In this document: piece after piece, positions 26,066-33,479 of the stretch | How positions within the stretch are numbered: position 1 is the stretch's first letter | How the letters are laid out: each line of letters opens with the position of its first letter | Notes under the pieces: model-generated | The model's database searches: none | What the model was told of the DNA's origin: nothing | Seen by the model: only the letters and a program-made list of their open reading frames with translations | Assembly (NCBI RefSeq): GCF_049965695.1 | Contig: NZ_JBMFWB010000008.1 | Coordinates: 13,143 to 77,142, forward strand | Source: Athalassotoga sp049965695 | GTDB taxonomy: Bacteria; Thermotogota; Thermotogae; Mesoaciditogales; Mesoaciditogaceae | DNA length: 64,000 nucleotides | Reading direction: 5' to 3' | Program-made: the position numbers and the translations under genes

Positions 26066-26727
26066 TCTAAATCAACCTCCGAAATTTTAAAAGTCGGACC
26101 ATCTTTGCAAACAAATTTCACACCGTCTTTCGTCATCACGGCGCAACCTTCACACATGCCGCGTGCACATGCCATTTTCTCTTCCATTATCGCGTAAAGT
26201 GTACTCTCGGGCAGATCACGCTTGAGCCCCTTTATCATTTCATGAGGGCCGCAAACTAAAATGTTTTTCAGAGGAGATAATTTTGCCAGATCCACAGGAG
26301 TCGTTGGGTTTACAACGCATACGCAATGATCCGGTATATCCACAAAATCGAAAAGTTCATCATCCAGCATCCCTATTATCATTTCTTTAAAACCATAGGC
26401 AAGAGCGTAAAAATGGATTGGGGCATATCCTACCCCTCCTGCTATGAGCAGCACGTCATCGATCTTTGAAATGGGGTTTCCGAATGGTCCATCAACGATG
26501 ATGTCCTCATCGAGAAATTGCTGTATTTCTCCTCCGGTTTTGATGAGAAATTTCAAATTGCCATCTTTTAAGTCGTATACACTGAAAGGTCTCGGAATGT
26601 AAGGACCTGTTTTGGTTTTTATCGTGAAAAACTGACCTGGCATGGCTTTGCCGTTGTACGGCAATTCAAGCAAGACGTAAGATCCCTTTTCCGAAACTTT
26701 CAACATTTCCATACACCTGCCTTCCAT
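26050..26727 (-). CDS. pyrK: Dihydroorotate dehydrogenase electron-transfer subunit
   Basis: FAD and 2Fe-2S subunit of the class 1B dihydroorotate dehydrogenase. The FAD-binding RPFSVYDL, the NAD-binding LIAGGVGYAPIHF and the C-terminal cysteine cluster CARGMCEGCAV...FVCKDGP are all present. The longest reading overlaps pyrC by 62 nt; in-frame ATGs at 26712 and 26706 are alternatives, with GGAAGG suitably spaced for 26712. Even the shortest choice overlaps pyrC, so coupling is likely. Confidence 0.93.
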   Translation of the reverse strand: MEGRCMEMLKVSEKGSYVLLELPYNGKAMPGQFFTIKTKTGPYIPRPFSVYDLKDGNLKFLIKTGGEIQQFLDEDIIVDGPFGNPISKIDDVLLIAGGVGYAPIHFYALAYGFKEMIIGMLDDELFDFVDIPDHCVCVVNPTTPVDLAKLSPLKNILVCGPHEMIKGLKRDLPESTLYAIMEEKMACARGMCEGCAVMTKDGVKFVCKDGPTFKISEVDLEWTYQ

Positions 26728-27928
26728 TAACGTAAGTCGCTATAACTTTGCCGTTCATGGTTTTGTTTAAAAATGGCGTGTTTGCTGATTTTGATTGTAT
26801 CGTATTTCTTGAAATGGTCCACTTTTGGTCCGGATCGAAGATGACAAAATTCGCCGGCAAACCTTTTTGTATTCTGCCCTCGTTTAATTTGTACAATTTT
26901 GCAGGATCTGATGTAACTTTTTTCAAAAGCAACTCAACTTTTATGCCTTTTTGAGAGGCCATCAAAATTTCGTTGAGGAGTGTTTCAAAGCCGAGAATTC
27001 CAAATGGTGCCGATTGAAATTCGACTTCTTTTTCCTCGACCGTGTAAGGTGCATGATCTGTTATTATCGCGTCTATCGTTTCATCTTCAAGGCCTTCGTA
27101 GAGCGCAACCTGATCCTCTGCCGTTGGGAAAGGAGGATTTATCTTTTTTGATGTATCGTAATCGTGAAGGTCTTCATCCGTGAAAACAAGGTGGTGAATA
27201 CATACATCGCACGTGATGTTTATTCCGTCTTTTTTCGCCTGCCTTATGAGTTTTACAGACCTTGCCGTTGACACATGGGCTATGTGCACATGTGCCTTTG
27301 TCAGATAAGAAAGTTCTATCTCGCGCGAAACGGCTATCGATTCTGCGACATCCGGCATGGCATATATGCCGTAAAGCGTCGAATACCATCCTTCTCTCAT
27401 GTGTCCGGCTCCGAGATCTCTGTCCTGACAATGAGAGATTATTGGAAGATCGATCTCATGTGCGTACTCCATCGCATGGCGTGCCAGGGAAGCATCGCTC
27501 AAAAAATTTCCGTCATCTGAAAATCCAACGACACCTGCGCGCGCCATTCTGTGCATTTCGGTGAGTTCCTTTCCTTCTCTCCCTTTTGTTATGGCACCCA
27601 CGATTTTAACGTTTACTTTTGCGTGCTGTGATTTTTCTTTGATGTAAAGCACCATTGCCTCGCTGTCTATGGCAGGAGTGGTGTTAGGCATGGCAAAAAC
27701 CGTCGTTATTCCGCCGTGAGCGGCGGATCTGGTACCGGAGATGAGATCTTCTCTTCTTGTCTGGCCGGGATCTCTTAAATGTGCGTGTGTATCAACAAGA
27801 CCCGGCAAGACCCAAAGTCCGTCGAGATCCAATTTTTCATCGTCTTGATCCTCAAAATATGTGTTAAAAGCAAAAGATCCTTTATGAAATCTTTCTCCAT
27901 CGAAGATATTTGCGTTATCAAAGATCAT
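26666..27928 (-). CDS. pyrC: Dihydroorotase
   Basis: Zinc amidohydrolase closing carbamoyl aspartate to dihydroorotate. Motifs: LPGLVDTHAHLRDPGQTRREDL (metal-binding HxH type site, here HAH), PNTTPAIDS, HIAHVSTARSVKLI and ITDHAPYTVEEK, as in class I dihydroorotases. Length 420 residues is normal. It overlaps pyrB by 4 nt and pyrK by up to 62 nt. Confidence 0.95.
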   Translation of the reverse strand: MIFDNANIFDGERFHKGSFAFNTYFEDQDDEKLDLDGLWVLPGLVDTHAHLRDPGQTRREDLISGTRSAAHGGITTVFAMPNTTPAIDSEAMVLYIKEKSQHAKVNVKIVGAITKGREGKELTEMHRMARAGVVGFSDDGNFLSDASLARHAMEYAHEIDLPIISHCQDRDLGAGHMREGWYSTLYGIYAMPDVAESIAVSREIELSYLTKAHVHIAHVSTARSVKLIRQAKKDGINITCDVCIHHLVFTDEDLHDYDTSKKINPPFPTAEDQVALYEGLEDETIDAIITDHAPYTVEEKEVEFQSAPFGILGFETLLNEILMASQKGIKVELLLKKVTSDPAKLYKLNEGRIQKGLPANFVIFDPDQKWTISRNTIQSKSANTPFLNKTMNGKVIATYVNGRQVYGNVESFGKGILRLA

Positions 27929-28845
27929 TCGACAACACCTCCAAGCATTTGATTTAACAAAGCCATTCTTACAAACACACCGTTTGTCACCTGTTCTTCA
28001 ACAAAAGATGAATCCGAATCGGAAACCGATTCGATTACCTCCACACCTCTGTTCATAGGACCGGGATGCATGAAAATCGAATTTGGTTTTGCATATTTCA
28101 TGATTTCTGGCGTTATGCCGTAAAACTCGTTGTATTCGTCAAGCGATGAAAAAAATGTGCTGTTTTGACGTTCAAGTTGCATCCTCAATCCCATAACTAT
28201 GTCTGAATTTGAAACCGCCTTTTTAACATCGTAAGAGACTTTGACACCGTAATTTTCAACGTTTAACGGCATTAAGGTCGCCGGACCCGTGAGAGTTACC
28301 TCTGCTCCCATACTTGTGAGCAATTTGACATTCGATCTTGCTACCCTGCTGTGAAGTATATCTCCGACAATTGTGACTTTCAGCCCTTCTAACTTTCCGA
28401 ATTTTTCCCACATGGTGTATGCGTCTAAAATCGCCTGAGTCGGATGGCCTCGAATTCCGTCTCCCGCATTTATGACAAGTGATTGGGTGTATTTTTTCAA
28501 CATCATCGGGCTTCCGGGTTCGGAATGTCTTATGACGTAAAGATCTATTCCCATGGCGTCGAGAGTTTTGACGGTATCTTTGAATGATTCTCCTTTATTG
28601 AGTGAACTCGTTGAAGCGGTGAAATTCACAACATCGGAGCCGAGTCGTTTGGCCGCAATTTCAAAAGAAATCCTCGTTCTTGTCGAGGATTCGAAAAAAA
28701 GTGTACATATCGTTTTGCCCTTCAGAGACGTCCATTTCTTTGTAAAACCACTTTCTTTGAACTTTTTTGCCATTTGAAATATCGACATGACGTCATCTCC
28801 GGTTAAGACATCGACATCAAAAAGATCTTTTCCAAGAATACTCAT
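27925..28845 (-). CDS. pyrB: Aspartate carbamoyltransferase catalytic subunit
   Basis: Condenses carbamoyl phosphate with aspartate, first committed pyrimidine step. The carbamoyl-phosphate motif is FFESSTRTRISFE, and GDGIRGHPTQAILDAYT and MHPGPMNRGVE are the aspartate-domain blocks. No pyrI regulatory subunit and no carAB are in the window. The ATG has GGGAGG 5 nt upstream. Upstream lie an inverted repeat, two repeat elements and a candidate attenuator leader. Confidence 0.96.
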   Translation of the reverse strand: MSILGKDLFDVDVLTGDDVMSIFQMAKKFKESGFTKKWTSLKGKTICTLFFESSTRTRISFEIAAKRLGSDVVNFTASTSSLNKGESFKDTVKTLDAMGIDLYVIRHSEPGSPMMLKKYTQSLVINAGDGIRGHPTQAILDAYTMWEKFGKLEGLKVTIVGDILHSRVARSNVKLLTSMGAEVTLTGPATLMPLNVENYGVKVSYDVKKAVSNSDIVMGLRMQLERQNSTFFSSLDEYNEFYGITPEIMKYAKPNSIFMHPGPMNRGVEVIESVSDSDSSFVEEQVTNGVFVRMALLNQMLGGVVE

Positions 28846-28862
28846 TTTTTCCTCCCTTCGTT

Positions 28863-28972
28863 ATATGCTAAACTGGTTTAGATTCAAAATATTAGCTCCG
28901 GCAGATGCCTCGCTCGATGTCTGGTCCTCGCTGCGCTGCGGAGGCCATCTCGGAGGCATCCTGCCCTTCGCT
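28863..28972 (+). repeat. Palindromic MITE/REP-like element, copy 1, with upstream 45-bp unit
   Basis: The core 28900-28965 begins GGCAGATGCC and ends GGCATCCTGCC (imperfect inverted ends) around the conserved centre GGTCCTCGCTGCGCTGCGGA. A 45-bp lead containing CTAAAC-TG-GTTTAG precedes it and is repeated before copy 2. No transposase. Confidence 0.75.
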
Positions 28973-29014
28973 CACAGTAAATGACTATTCGGCTTTTAAA
29001 ATGAGTTTGGTATA

Positions 29015-29126
29015 TATGCCAAACTGGTTTAGATTCAAAATATTAGCTCCGGCAGGTGCCACTTCGGAATCTGTCCTCGCTGCGCTGCGGGGGCTTCCTC
29101 ATGGGCATCCTACCGAAGCTAATATC
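29015..29126 (+). repeat. Palindromic MITE/REP-like element, copy 2
   Basis: Same 45-bp lead as copy 1 with few changes, then the core. The inverted ends are longer here: ATATTAGCTCCGGCAGGTGCC at 29040-29060 against the complement of 29104-29125, about 20 bp with few mismatches, which gives it the look of a miniature inverted-repeat element. Centre GTCCTCGCTGCGCTGCGG shared with copies 1 and 3. The 562 nt between pyrB and tRNA-Thr are filled by these two copies and the leader described next. Confidence 0.75.
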
Positions 29127-29309
29127 GGAACTTAATAGATATTCGATTCTTAAGGTTAATTCCGCATATAAAAAAAGGACACCTTTAAAAGGTGTCCTTT
29201 GTATATTCAAATGTTGAAAATCAATTGGAAAGGAAAACCACTGCTGATCTCCTTTGCAAGGAAAGGTAATATAAACCATACTTTCCCAAAAATTCACGTA
29301 AGAAATCAT
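29043..29309 (-). CDS. Candidate leader peptide ORF upstream of pyrB
   Basis: An ATG at 29309 lies 5 nt behind a perfect TAAGGAGG (29322-29315), itself about 12 nt behind a consensus promoter, so translation is well signalled. The first ~36 codons (MISYVNFWESMVYITFPCKG and on) are U-rich with runs such as ATTTTTGG and GGTTTTCC; the frame then passes through an intrinsic terminator and ends in repeat copy 2. I do not think the 88-residue product is a functional protein; it fits a leader ORF whose translation controls the terminator, as known for E. coli pyrBI. It could also be a chance frame on a short regulatory RNA. Confidence 0.35.
   Translation of the reverse strand: MISYVNFWESMVYITFPCKGDQQWFSFPIDFQHLNIQRTPFKGVLFLYAELTLRIEYLLSSDISFGRMPMRKPPQRSEDRFRSGTCRS
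29167..29200 (-). terminator. Intrinsic terminator (candidate attenuator) in the pyr leader
   Basis: Minus strand: AAAGGACACC (29200-29191), 7-nt loop, GGTGTCCTTT (29183-29174), continuing into a run of seven T. The T run exists only on the minus strand, so it acts on transcripts heading to pyrB. Confidence 0.85.
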
Positions 29310-29333
29310 CTTTTCCTCCTTAAGCCAAAGAGG

Positions 29334-29362
29334 ATTATACTCCCAAAAATTTTCAATGTCAA
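29334..29362 (-). promoter_or_regulatory. Consensus promoter of the pyr leader transcript
   Basis: Minus strand: TTGACA (29362-29357), exactly 17-nt spacer, TATAAT (29339-29334): a perfect sigma-70-type promoter. It faces away from the tRNA-Thr promoter; the two -35 boxes are 4 nt apart. Confidence 0.85.
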
Positions 29363-29366
29363 TTGC

Positions 29367-29396
29367 TTGACAAATTCTTTCGATATGTTGTAGAAT
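29367..29396 (+). promoter_or_regulatory. Promoter of the tRNA-rpmG-secE-nusG-ribosomal-rpoBC transcript
   Basis: TTGACA (29367-29372), 18-nt spacer, TAGAAT (29391-29396), 11 nt before tRNA-Thr. Back-to-back with the pyr leader promoter. Confidence 0.8.
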
Positions 29397-29407
29397 ACGC
29401 AAGGAGT

Positions 29408-29480
29408 GCCAGCGTAGCTCAGTCGGTAGAGCAACTGATTTGTAATCAGTTGGTCGGGGGTTCAAGTCCCTTCGCTGGCT
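29408..29480 (+). tRNA. tRNA-Thr (anticodon TGT)
   Basis: Cloverleaf with acceptor GCCAGCG/CGCTGGC, anticodon stem ACTGA/TCAGT and loop TTTGTAA. CCA is not encoded (GTTA follows), unlike most tRNA genes of this window, so it must be added by the CCA enzyme. Confidence 0.95.
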
Positions 29481-29486
29481 GTTAAA

Positions 29487-29573
29487 GGAGAGGTGCCCGA
29501 GTGGCCAATGGGGACGGACTGTAAATCCGTTGGCGGATCGCCTTCGATGGTTCAAATCCATCCCTCTCCACCA
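29487..29573 (+). tRNA. tRNA-Tyr (anticodon GTA)
   Basis: Class II tRNA with a long variable arm; acceptor GGAGAGG/CCTCTCC, anticodon loop CTGTAAA, encoded CCA. 6 nt after tRNA-Thr. Confidence 0.95.
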
Positions 29574-29587
29574 TTGAGAGGTGCAAA

Positions 29588-29746
29588 ATGGCTAAAAACA
29601 CTAAAAATTTCGTGTCTTTGGAATGTACTGAATGCAAATCGAGAAATTACGTTGTGAAAAAAAGCAAAGGGCAAAAAGAAAAATTAGAACTTAAAAAGTA
29701 TTGTCCGAAATGTAAGAAGCATACTGTTCACAAAGAAGTTAAGTGA
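29588..29746 (+). CDS. rpmG: Ribosomal protein bL33
   Basis: A 52-residue large-subunit protein, starting MAKNTKNFVSLECTEC and ending HTVHKEVK. Two CxxC pairs (CTEC and CPKC) form the zinc site of the Zn-type L33. The ATG at 29588 has GAGAGGTG 4 nt upstream. It sits between tRNA-Tyr and tRNA-Trp, so the mRNA must be released by tRNA processing on both sides. Confidence 0.93.
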   Translation: MAKNTKNFVSLECTECKSRNYVVKKSKGQKEKLELKKYCPKCKKHTVHKEVK

Positions 29747-29751
29747 AAAGT

Positions 29752-29827
29752 AGGCCCGTAGCTCAATTGGCAGAGCACCGGTCTCCAAAACCGGGGGTTG
29801 TGGGTTCGATCCCTACCGGGCCTGCCA
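29752..29827 (+). tRNA. tRNA-Trp (anticodon CCA)
   Basis: Acceptor AGGCCCG/CGGGCCT, anticodon stem CCGGT/ACCGG with loop CTCCAAA, discriminator G, encoded CCA. Between rpmG and secE. Confidence 0.95.
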
Positions 29828-29848
29828 TGTTTTTGCGAGGTGAATGAG

Positions 29849-30046
29849 ATGGCAGATGTAGGTAAATTTGTAAGAGAAGTCAGAAGTGAGGCTCAAAAGA
29901 CCAATTGGCCGACAAGGGCGAAGTTGTTTTCTTCGGCCGGAATAGTGCTTTTGATCTTGATCGTGACGGGAGTTTATTTTTGGCTTCTTGATCTTGGATT
30001 TTCAAGTTTAACGACGTGGTTGCTTTCGGCGCTTGGCATAAGATAA
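29849..30046 (+). CDS. secE: Preprotein translocase subunit SecE
   Basis: Essential membrane subunit of the SecYEG channel. The 65-residue product starts MADVGKFVREVRSEAQKTNWP, with the conserved amphipathic-helix motif ending in TNWPTR and a single transmembrane helix (about residues 30-52). The ATG at 29849 has GAGGTG upstream; reading further back would run into tRNA-Trp. Followed by nusG, the usual order. Confidence 0.93.
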   Translation: MADVGKFVREVRSEAQKTNWPTRAKLFSSAGIVLLILIVTGVYFWLLDLGFSSLTTWLLSALGIR

Positions 30047-30109
30047 GCGAATCGACAGATCAACTCAAGGGTGATCAAATCACTCTAAAATTTTGTTTTT
30101 GGAGTTAAA

Positions 30110-31177
30110 ATGAAAAAATCATGGTATATAGTCCAGACTTATGCTGGTCTGGAAGAAACGGTAAAAGAATCGATAGAACAAAAACGTGATCAGATGAATC
30201 TTTTCGATTTCATAGGAAGAGTTTTTATACCGCAGGAAAAAGTTGTTGACATAAAAAGCGGACCTGTTGAAAAGATAAGGATTCCTTCGACGGCAAAATT
30301 TCACGTTAATTCAGGTGAAGACATCACAAAAGATCAAATGATAGCAGAACTTCCAGAAGTGCATTCGAAGCATGATGGAAAGATAATCGAAGTCAAAAAT
30401 ATGAGAAAACTCGTGATAGAATCTATCGATCGAAAAAATAGCAGAACTTATTATATTCCTTCCACTACCGGTATAGAAAACGGTATAAGGTTGGGTGCCA
30501 AACTGACCGAAGGAATGCCAATCGCAAAGGACAAGTCCGTTTTTTGCGAGATCGATGGTAAGGTCGTTCAGAACGATCGCGTCAAAAAAGTTGTAATTCA
30601 TCCTCAAGATGGAGAAGAAGACGATTTTTATTTTGTTCCGCTTGAGTGCTTTAATAAATCTATAAGAATTAACAAATCGATACGTGCCGGAGATAAAATA
30701 GCAGACAAGAAGATATTCACATCTCCGACGGCCGGTATAGTTGAAATAGATGTTTTCGGTGCTTACAAGGAAGTCAAGATCTCCAAAGTTATATCCAAAA
30801 GGCTTTTTCCTGGATACGTTTTCGTTGAAATGTTTATGAACGAAGAAAGTTGGGAGATAGTCAAAAATACCGAGCATGTGATAAATTTCGTTTCAAATGC
30901 AGGTCAGCCCATTCCACTCAAGACAAGAGATGAAAAATTGATCTCAAGTTTGATGGTTGAAAAGAAGAGTTCCAAGGCTTCTGAAGAGGTAAAGGTTAAC
31001 ATAAATCTTGAGATAGGAGAACGTGTCAAAATAAAAAGCGGGCCTTTTGAAGGCTTTGCCGGCACCGTTAAAGAGGTCAAACCTGATAAAAAAGAGATAA
31101 CAGTTATGGTTACGATCTTCGGAAGGGAAACTCCGGTTGTTTTAAGCGTTTCCGAAGTTGAGAAAGCAGTTTCATAG
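30110..31177 (+). CDS. nusG: Transcription termination/antitermination factor NusG with large inserted domain
   Basis: Binds RNA polymerase and controls pausing, termination and coupling. Residues 1-48 (WYIVQTYAGLEETVKESI) and 230 onward (RLFPGYVFVEM) form the NGN domain, split by an insertion of about 180 residues; the KOW domain is at the C-terminus (IGERVKIKSGPFEGFAGTV). The 355-residue length and insertion match Thermotoga NusG, where the insert (DII) packs on the NGN and KOW domains. ATG preceded by TTGGAG. Confidence 0.95.
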   Translation: MKKSWYIVQTYAGLEETVKESIEQKRDQMNLFDFIGRVFIPQEKVVDIKSGPVEKIRIPSTAKFHVNSGEDITKDQMIAELPEVHSKHDGKIIEVKNMRKLVIESIDRKNSRTYYIPSTTGIENGIRLGAKLTEGMPIAKDKSVFCEIDGKVVQNDRVKKVVIHPQDGEEDDFYFVPLECFNKSIRINKSIRAGDKIADKKIFTSPTAGIVEIDVFGAYKEVKISKVISKRLFPGYVFVEMFMNEESWEIVKNTEHVINFVSNAGQPIPLKTRDEKLISSLMVEKKSSKASEEVKVNINLEIGERVKIKSGPFEGFAGTVKEVKPDKKEITVMVTIFGRETPVVLSVSEVEKAVS

Positions 31178-31224
31178 AATCAGTGGGAGGGTTTAGTTCC
31201 CGAAAATACCACAAGGAGGTTTTT

Positions 31225-31653
31225 ATGGCATCAAAAAAGTTGATAAGGCAAGTGAAACTTCAGATTGCCGCAGGTAAAGCAACACCAGCCCCACCGGTAG
31301 GGCCGGCCTTAGGACAGCATGGCGTGAATATAATGGCTTTTTGTAAACAATTCAACGCCGAAACGGCAAAACAAGCCGGAATGATTTTGCCGGTGATAAT
31401 AAATGTTTACGAGGATAGGTCTTTCACTTTCATAACAAAGACTCCTCCGGCTTCGATATTGATAAAAAAGGCCGCCGGAATAGAAAATGGATCTGGAGAA
31501 CCTAACAAGAACAAAGTTGGAAAAATAACCAAAGCCCAACTTCTCGAAATAGCAAAGGTCAAAATGCCTGATCTCAATGCTCAGGATCTTGAATCTGCCG
31601 CCCGTATAATTGCCGGAACTGCCAGAAGCATGGGCGTAGAAGTAGTCGGGTGA
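31225..31653 (+). CDS. rplK: Ribosomal protein uL11
   Basis: Large-subunit protein of the GTPase-associated centre. The 142-residue product starts MASKKLIRQVKLQIAAGKA behind AAGGAGG (5 nt spacing); the PPVGPALGQHGVNIM block and the C-terminal IIAGTARSMGVEV are standard. An in-frame extension upstream to 31183 has no ribosome site. Start of the rplKAJL group. Confidence 0.96.
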   Translation: MASKKLIRQVKLQIAAGKATPAPPVGPALGQHGVNIMAFCKQFNAETAKQAGMILPVIINVYEDRSFTFITKTPPASILIKKAAGIENGSGEPNKNKVGKITKAQLLEIAKVKMPDLNAQDLESAARIIAGTARSMGVEVVG

Positions 31654-31663
31654 GGTGAATAAA

Positions 31664-32362
31664 ATGGCAAAGCATTCTAAAAGATACACCGAAGCAGTCA
31701 AAAAGGTTGACAGAAACAAATTATATTCTCTTGAAGATGCCGTTAGATTGATAAAAGAAACTTCAACCGTCAAATTCAACGAAACGATTGAAATGTCCGT
31801 CAAAACAGGCATAGATCCGAAAAAGAACGAACAGCAAGTTAGAAATACAATAACCCTTCCGAACGGCACTGGTAAAAGCGTTAAAGTGCTTGTTTTTGCA
31901 GTAGGGCCAAATGCCGAGGCCGCAAGGGCTGCCGGAGCGGATTACGTTGGCGGTGAAGAACTTGCCCAGAAAATAGCGTCCGAAGGATTTTTGGATTTCG
32001 ATGTTGCCATAGCCTCTCCGGATACCATGGGTTTTGTGGGTAAACTTGGTAAAGTGCTTGGTCCGAGAGGTCTTATGCCTTCTCCAAAATCAGGTACCGT
32101 TACGCCTAACATCGCCGAGGCCGTAAAGTCTTTTAAAGCCGGCAGGGTTGAAGTGAGAAATGATAAGACTGGCAATCTCCATTTACCGGTTGGAAAGAAA
32201 GAATTTGAATCTGACAAACTAAGCGAGAACATAAAATCAGCCGTTCAACAGATAAATGCGTTGAGGCCGCAGGGAGTTAAAGGAAGATTTTTACAAAAAT
32301 TAGTCGTGAGTTCTACCATGGGTCCTGGCATAAAACTGGATATCAGTCAGTTTGAAGCCTGA
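31664..32362 (+). CDS. rplA: Ribosomal protein uL1
   Basis: L1-stalk protein of the large subunit and, in many bacteria, a translational repressor of its own operon. The 232-residue product begins MAKHSKRYTEAVKKV; GPRGLMPSPKSGTVT is the signature. The ATG at 31664 has GAGGTG 7 nt upstream; a GTG at 31655 is less likely. Confidence 0.96.
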   Translation: MAKHSKRYTEAVKKVDRNKLYSLEDAVRLIKETSTVKFNETIEMSVKTGIDPKKNEQQVRNTITLPNGTGKSVKVLVFAVGPNAEAARAAGADYVGGEELAQKIASEGFLDFDVAIASPDTMGFVGKLGKVLGPRGLMPSPKSGTVTPNIAEAVKSFKAGRVEVRNDKTGNLHLPVGKKEFESDKLSENIKSAVQQINALRPQGVKGRFLQKLVVSSTMGPGIKLDISQFEA

Positions 32363-32364
32363 TT

Positions 32365-32425
32365 CACAGCCAAAGACAGCGGGATTTTAAAGGTTGATGC
32401 CTTCCCGCCGAGGCACGTGATCTTG
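32365..32425 (+). promoter_or_regulatory. L10 leader (ribosomal protein autoregulatory RNA)
   Basis: The rplA-rplJ gap holds AGCCAAAGACAGCGGG, then AAAGG, then CCCGCCGAGGC, the conserved kink-turn region and helix partners of the Rfam-type L10 leader bound by L10 or the L10(L12)4 complex. The pairing CGGG with CCCG closes the helix. An attenuator-like hairpin follows at once. Confidence 0.8.
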
Positions 32426-32445
32426 AATTTTCAGATAATGAAGAT

Positions 32446-32473
32446 CAACGGCCTTAAAGGGGCCGTTTTTTTT
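32446..32473 (+). terminator. Attenuator-type terminator between rplA and rplJ
   Basis: AACGGCC (32448-32454), loop TTAAAGG-like, GGCCGTT (32461-32467) followed by eight T (to 32473), 14 nt before the rplJ start. As an intrinsic terminator inside the operon and downstream of the L10 leader, it probably sets rplJL-rpoBC levels. Confidence 0.8.
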
Positions 32474-32487
32474 GAAGGAGGTATACC

Positions 32488-33015
32488 ATGCAAAAACAGC
32501 AAAAAGCCATGATAATCGATGAACTTACCGATTCGCTTTCCAAGTCTCAATTGGTACTTTTCACCGATTATAAAGGTATGAGCGTCGAGACGATAAGCAA
32601 GTTGAGAGAAGAACTTTCAAAGGTTAATGCACAATACAGAGTTGTAAAAAACACGCTGTTGAAAATATCGTTGAAAAAGATCAATCTCTATCCGGATGGA
32701 GTCGAAGATCATCTTCAAGGTACAACGGCGATAATGTATGCTCAAGATGATCCTGTTTTGGCTCTCAAATCGCTTTACAATTTTCTTGATGAAAACGCAA
32801 ATGCTTTAGTTGTGAAATCAGGTTTGTTCGAAGGAAATTTCATAACCGCCGATCAGGCAAAAGAATTTTCCAATCTGCCACCGAGAGATGTGCTCATCGC
32901 TCAACTCGTTGGCCAATTTCAGGCACCGATATACGCTTTACACGCTGTGCTTTCCGGGACGCTTAAAAAGTTGCTTTACGCTTTGAATGAAGTTGGAAGT
33001 AAAAAATCAAATTGA
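32488..33015 (+). CDS. rplJ: Ribosomal protein uL10
   Basis: Base of the L7/L12 stalk. The 175-residue product shows LVLFTDYKGMSVETISKLRE and YRVVKNTLLKIS, typical of L10; the C-terminal helix that carries the L12 dimers is present. ATG behind GAAGGAGG. Confidence 0.95.
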   Translation: MQKQQKAMIIDELTDSLSKSQLVLFTDYKGMSVETISKLREELSKVNAQYRVVKNTLLKISLKKINLYPDGVEDHLQGTTAIMYAQDDPVLALKSLYNFLDENANALVVKSGLFEGNFITADQAKEFSNLPPRDVLIAQLVGQFQAPIYALHAVLSGTLKKLLYALNEVGSKKSN

Positions 33016-33043
33016 TTTTTGAATATCATGGAGGTGTTTTAAA

Positions 33044-33430
33044 ATGACGAATGAAGAAATAATAAAGGCAATTGAAGAAATGAGTGTAGGGGATCTTGCG
33101 AAACTCGTAAAAGCGCTTGAAGAAAAGTTTGGCGTTAGCGCTGCTGCACCTGTTGCGGTTGCCGCTGCACCTGCGGCTGGAGACAAGAAACCAGTTAAGG
33201 AAGAGGAAAAAACATCTTTTAACGTTGTGCTCAAGGAATCCGGAGACAAGAAGTTGCAAGTCATAAAGGTCGTCAGAGAAATAACGAATCTTGGACTTAA
33301 AGAAGCAAAGGATCTTGTTGACAAGGCCGGTGCTCCAGATGCCATCGTCAAGCAAAATGCAGCGAAAGAAGAGGCAGATCAAATAAAGGCTAAATTAGAA
33401 GAAGCAGGAGCGGTCGTAGAGTTAAAATAA
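33044..33430 (+). CDS. rplL: Ribosomal protein bL12 (L7/L12)
   Basis: Stalk protein that recruits translational GTPases. The 128-residue product has the helical N-terminal dimerisation domain, an Ala/Val-rich hinge (AAAPVAVAAAPAAGDKK) and the C-terminal domain ending EEAGAVVELK. ATG behind GGAGG. Confidence 0.96.
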   Translation: MTNEEIIKAIEEMSVGDLAKLVKALEEKFGVSAAAPVAVAAAPAAGDKKPVKEEEKTSFNVVLKESGDKKLQVIKVVREITNLGLKEAKDLVDKAGAPDAIVKQNAAKEEADQIKAKLEEAGAVVELK

Positions 33431-33479
33431 TTTGATCTAATCTTTTCGTACAAAAAATCATATTCAAATTGAAACTCAA

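Noticed and set aside
27262..27564. Plus-strand frames of 80-100 codons within pyrC
   Set aside because: They overlap well-conserved dihydroorotase sequence and have no ribosome sites.
28860..28887. Promoter-like TTGAAT-16-TATAAC just before pyrB on the minus strand
   Set aside because: Its start site would fall inside the pyrB ribosome site and remove it, so it is unlikely to serve pyrB; it comes with the repeated 45-bp unit.
28787..29135. Plus-strand frames containing SLRCGG or LAALRGL near 28.9-29.1 kb, and PPQRSED on the opposite strand
   Set aside because: Produced by the repeat element centre (CTCGCTGCGCTGCGG); the same peptide recurs wherever the element sits, in both directions.
29230..29300. 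Possible PyrR-binding stem in the pyr leader (CCTTGCAAAGGAGATCAG region)
   Set aside because: It has pieces that recall the PyrR anti-antiterminator, but the conserved loop and flanking helix are not there and no pyrR gene is in the window.
29310..29561. Upstream extension of the minus-strand frame (MDLNHRRRSANGF...) ahead of the pyr leader ORF
   Set aside because: This part is the antisense of tRNA-Thr and tRNA-Tyr and lies upstream of the promoter; only the part from 29309 has a promoter and ribosome site.
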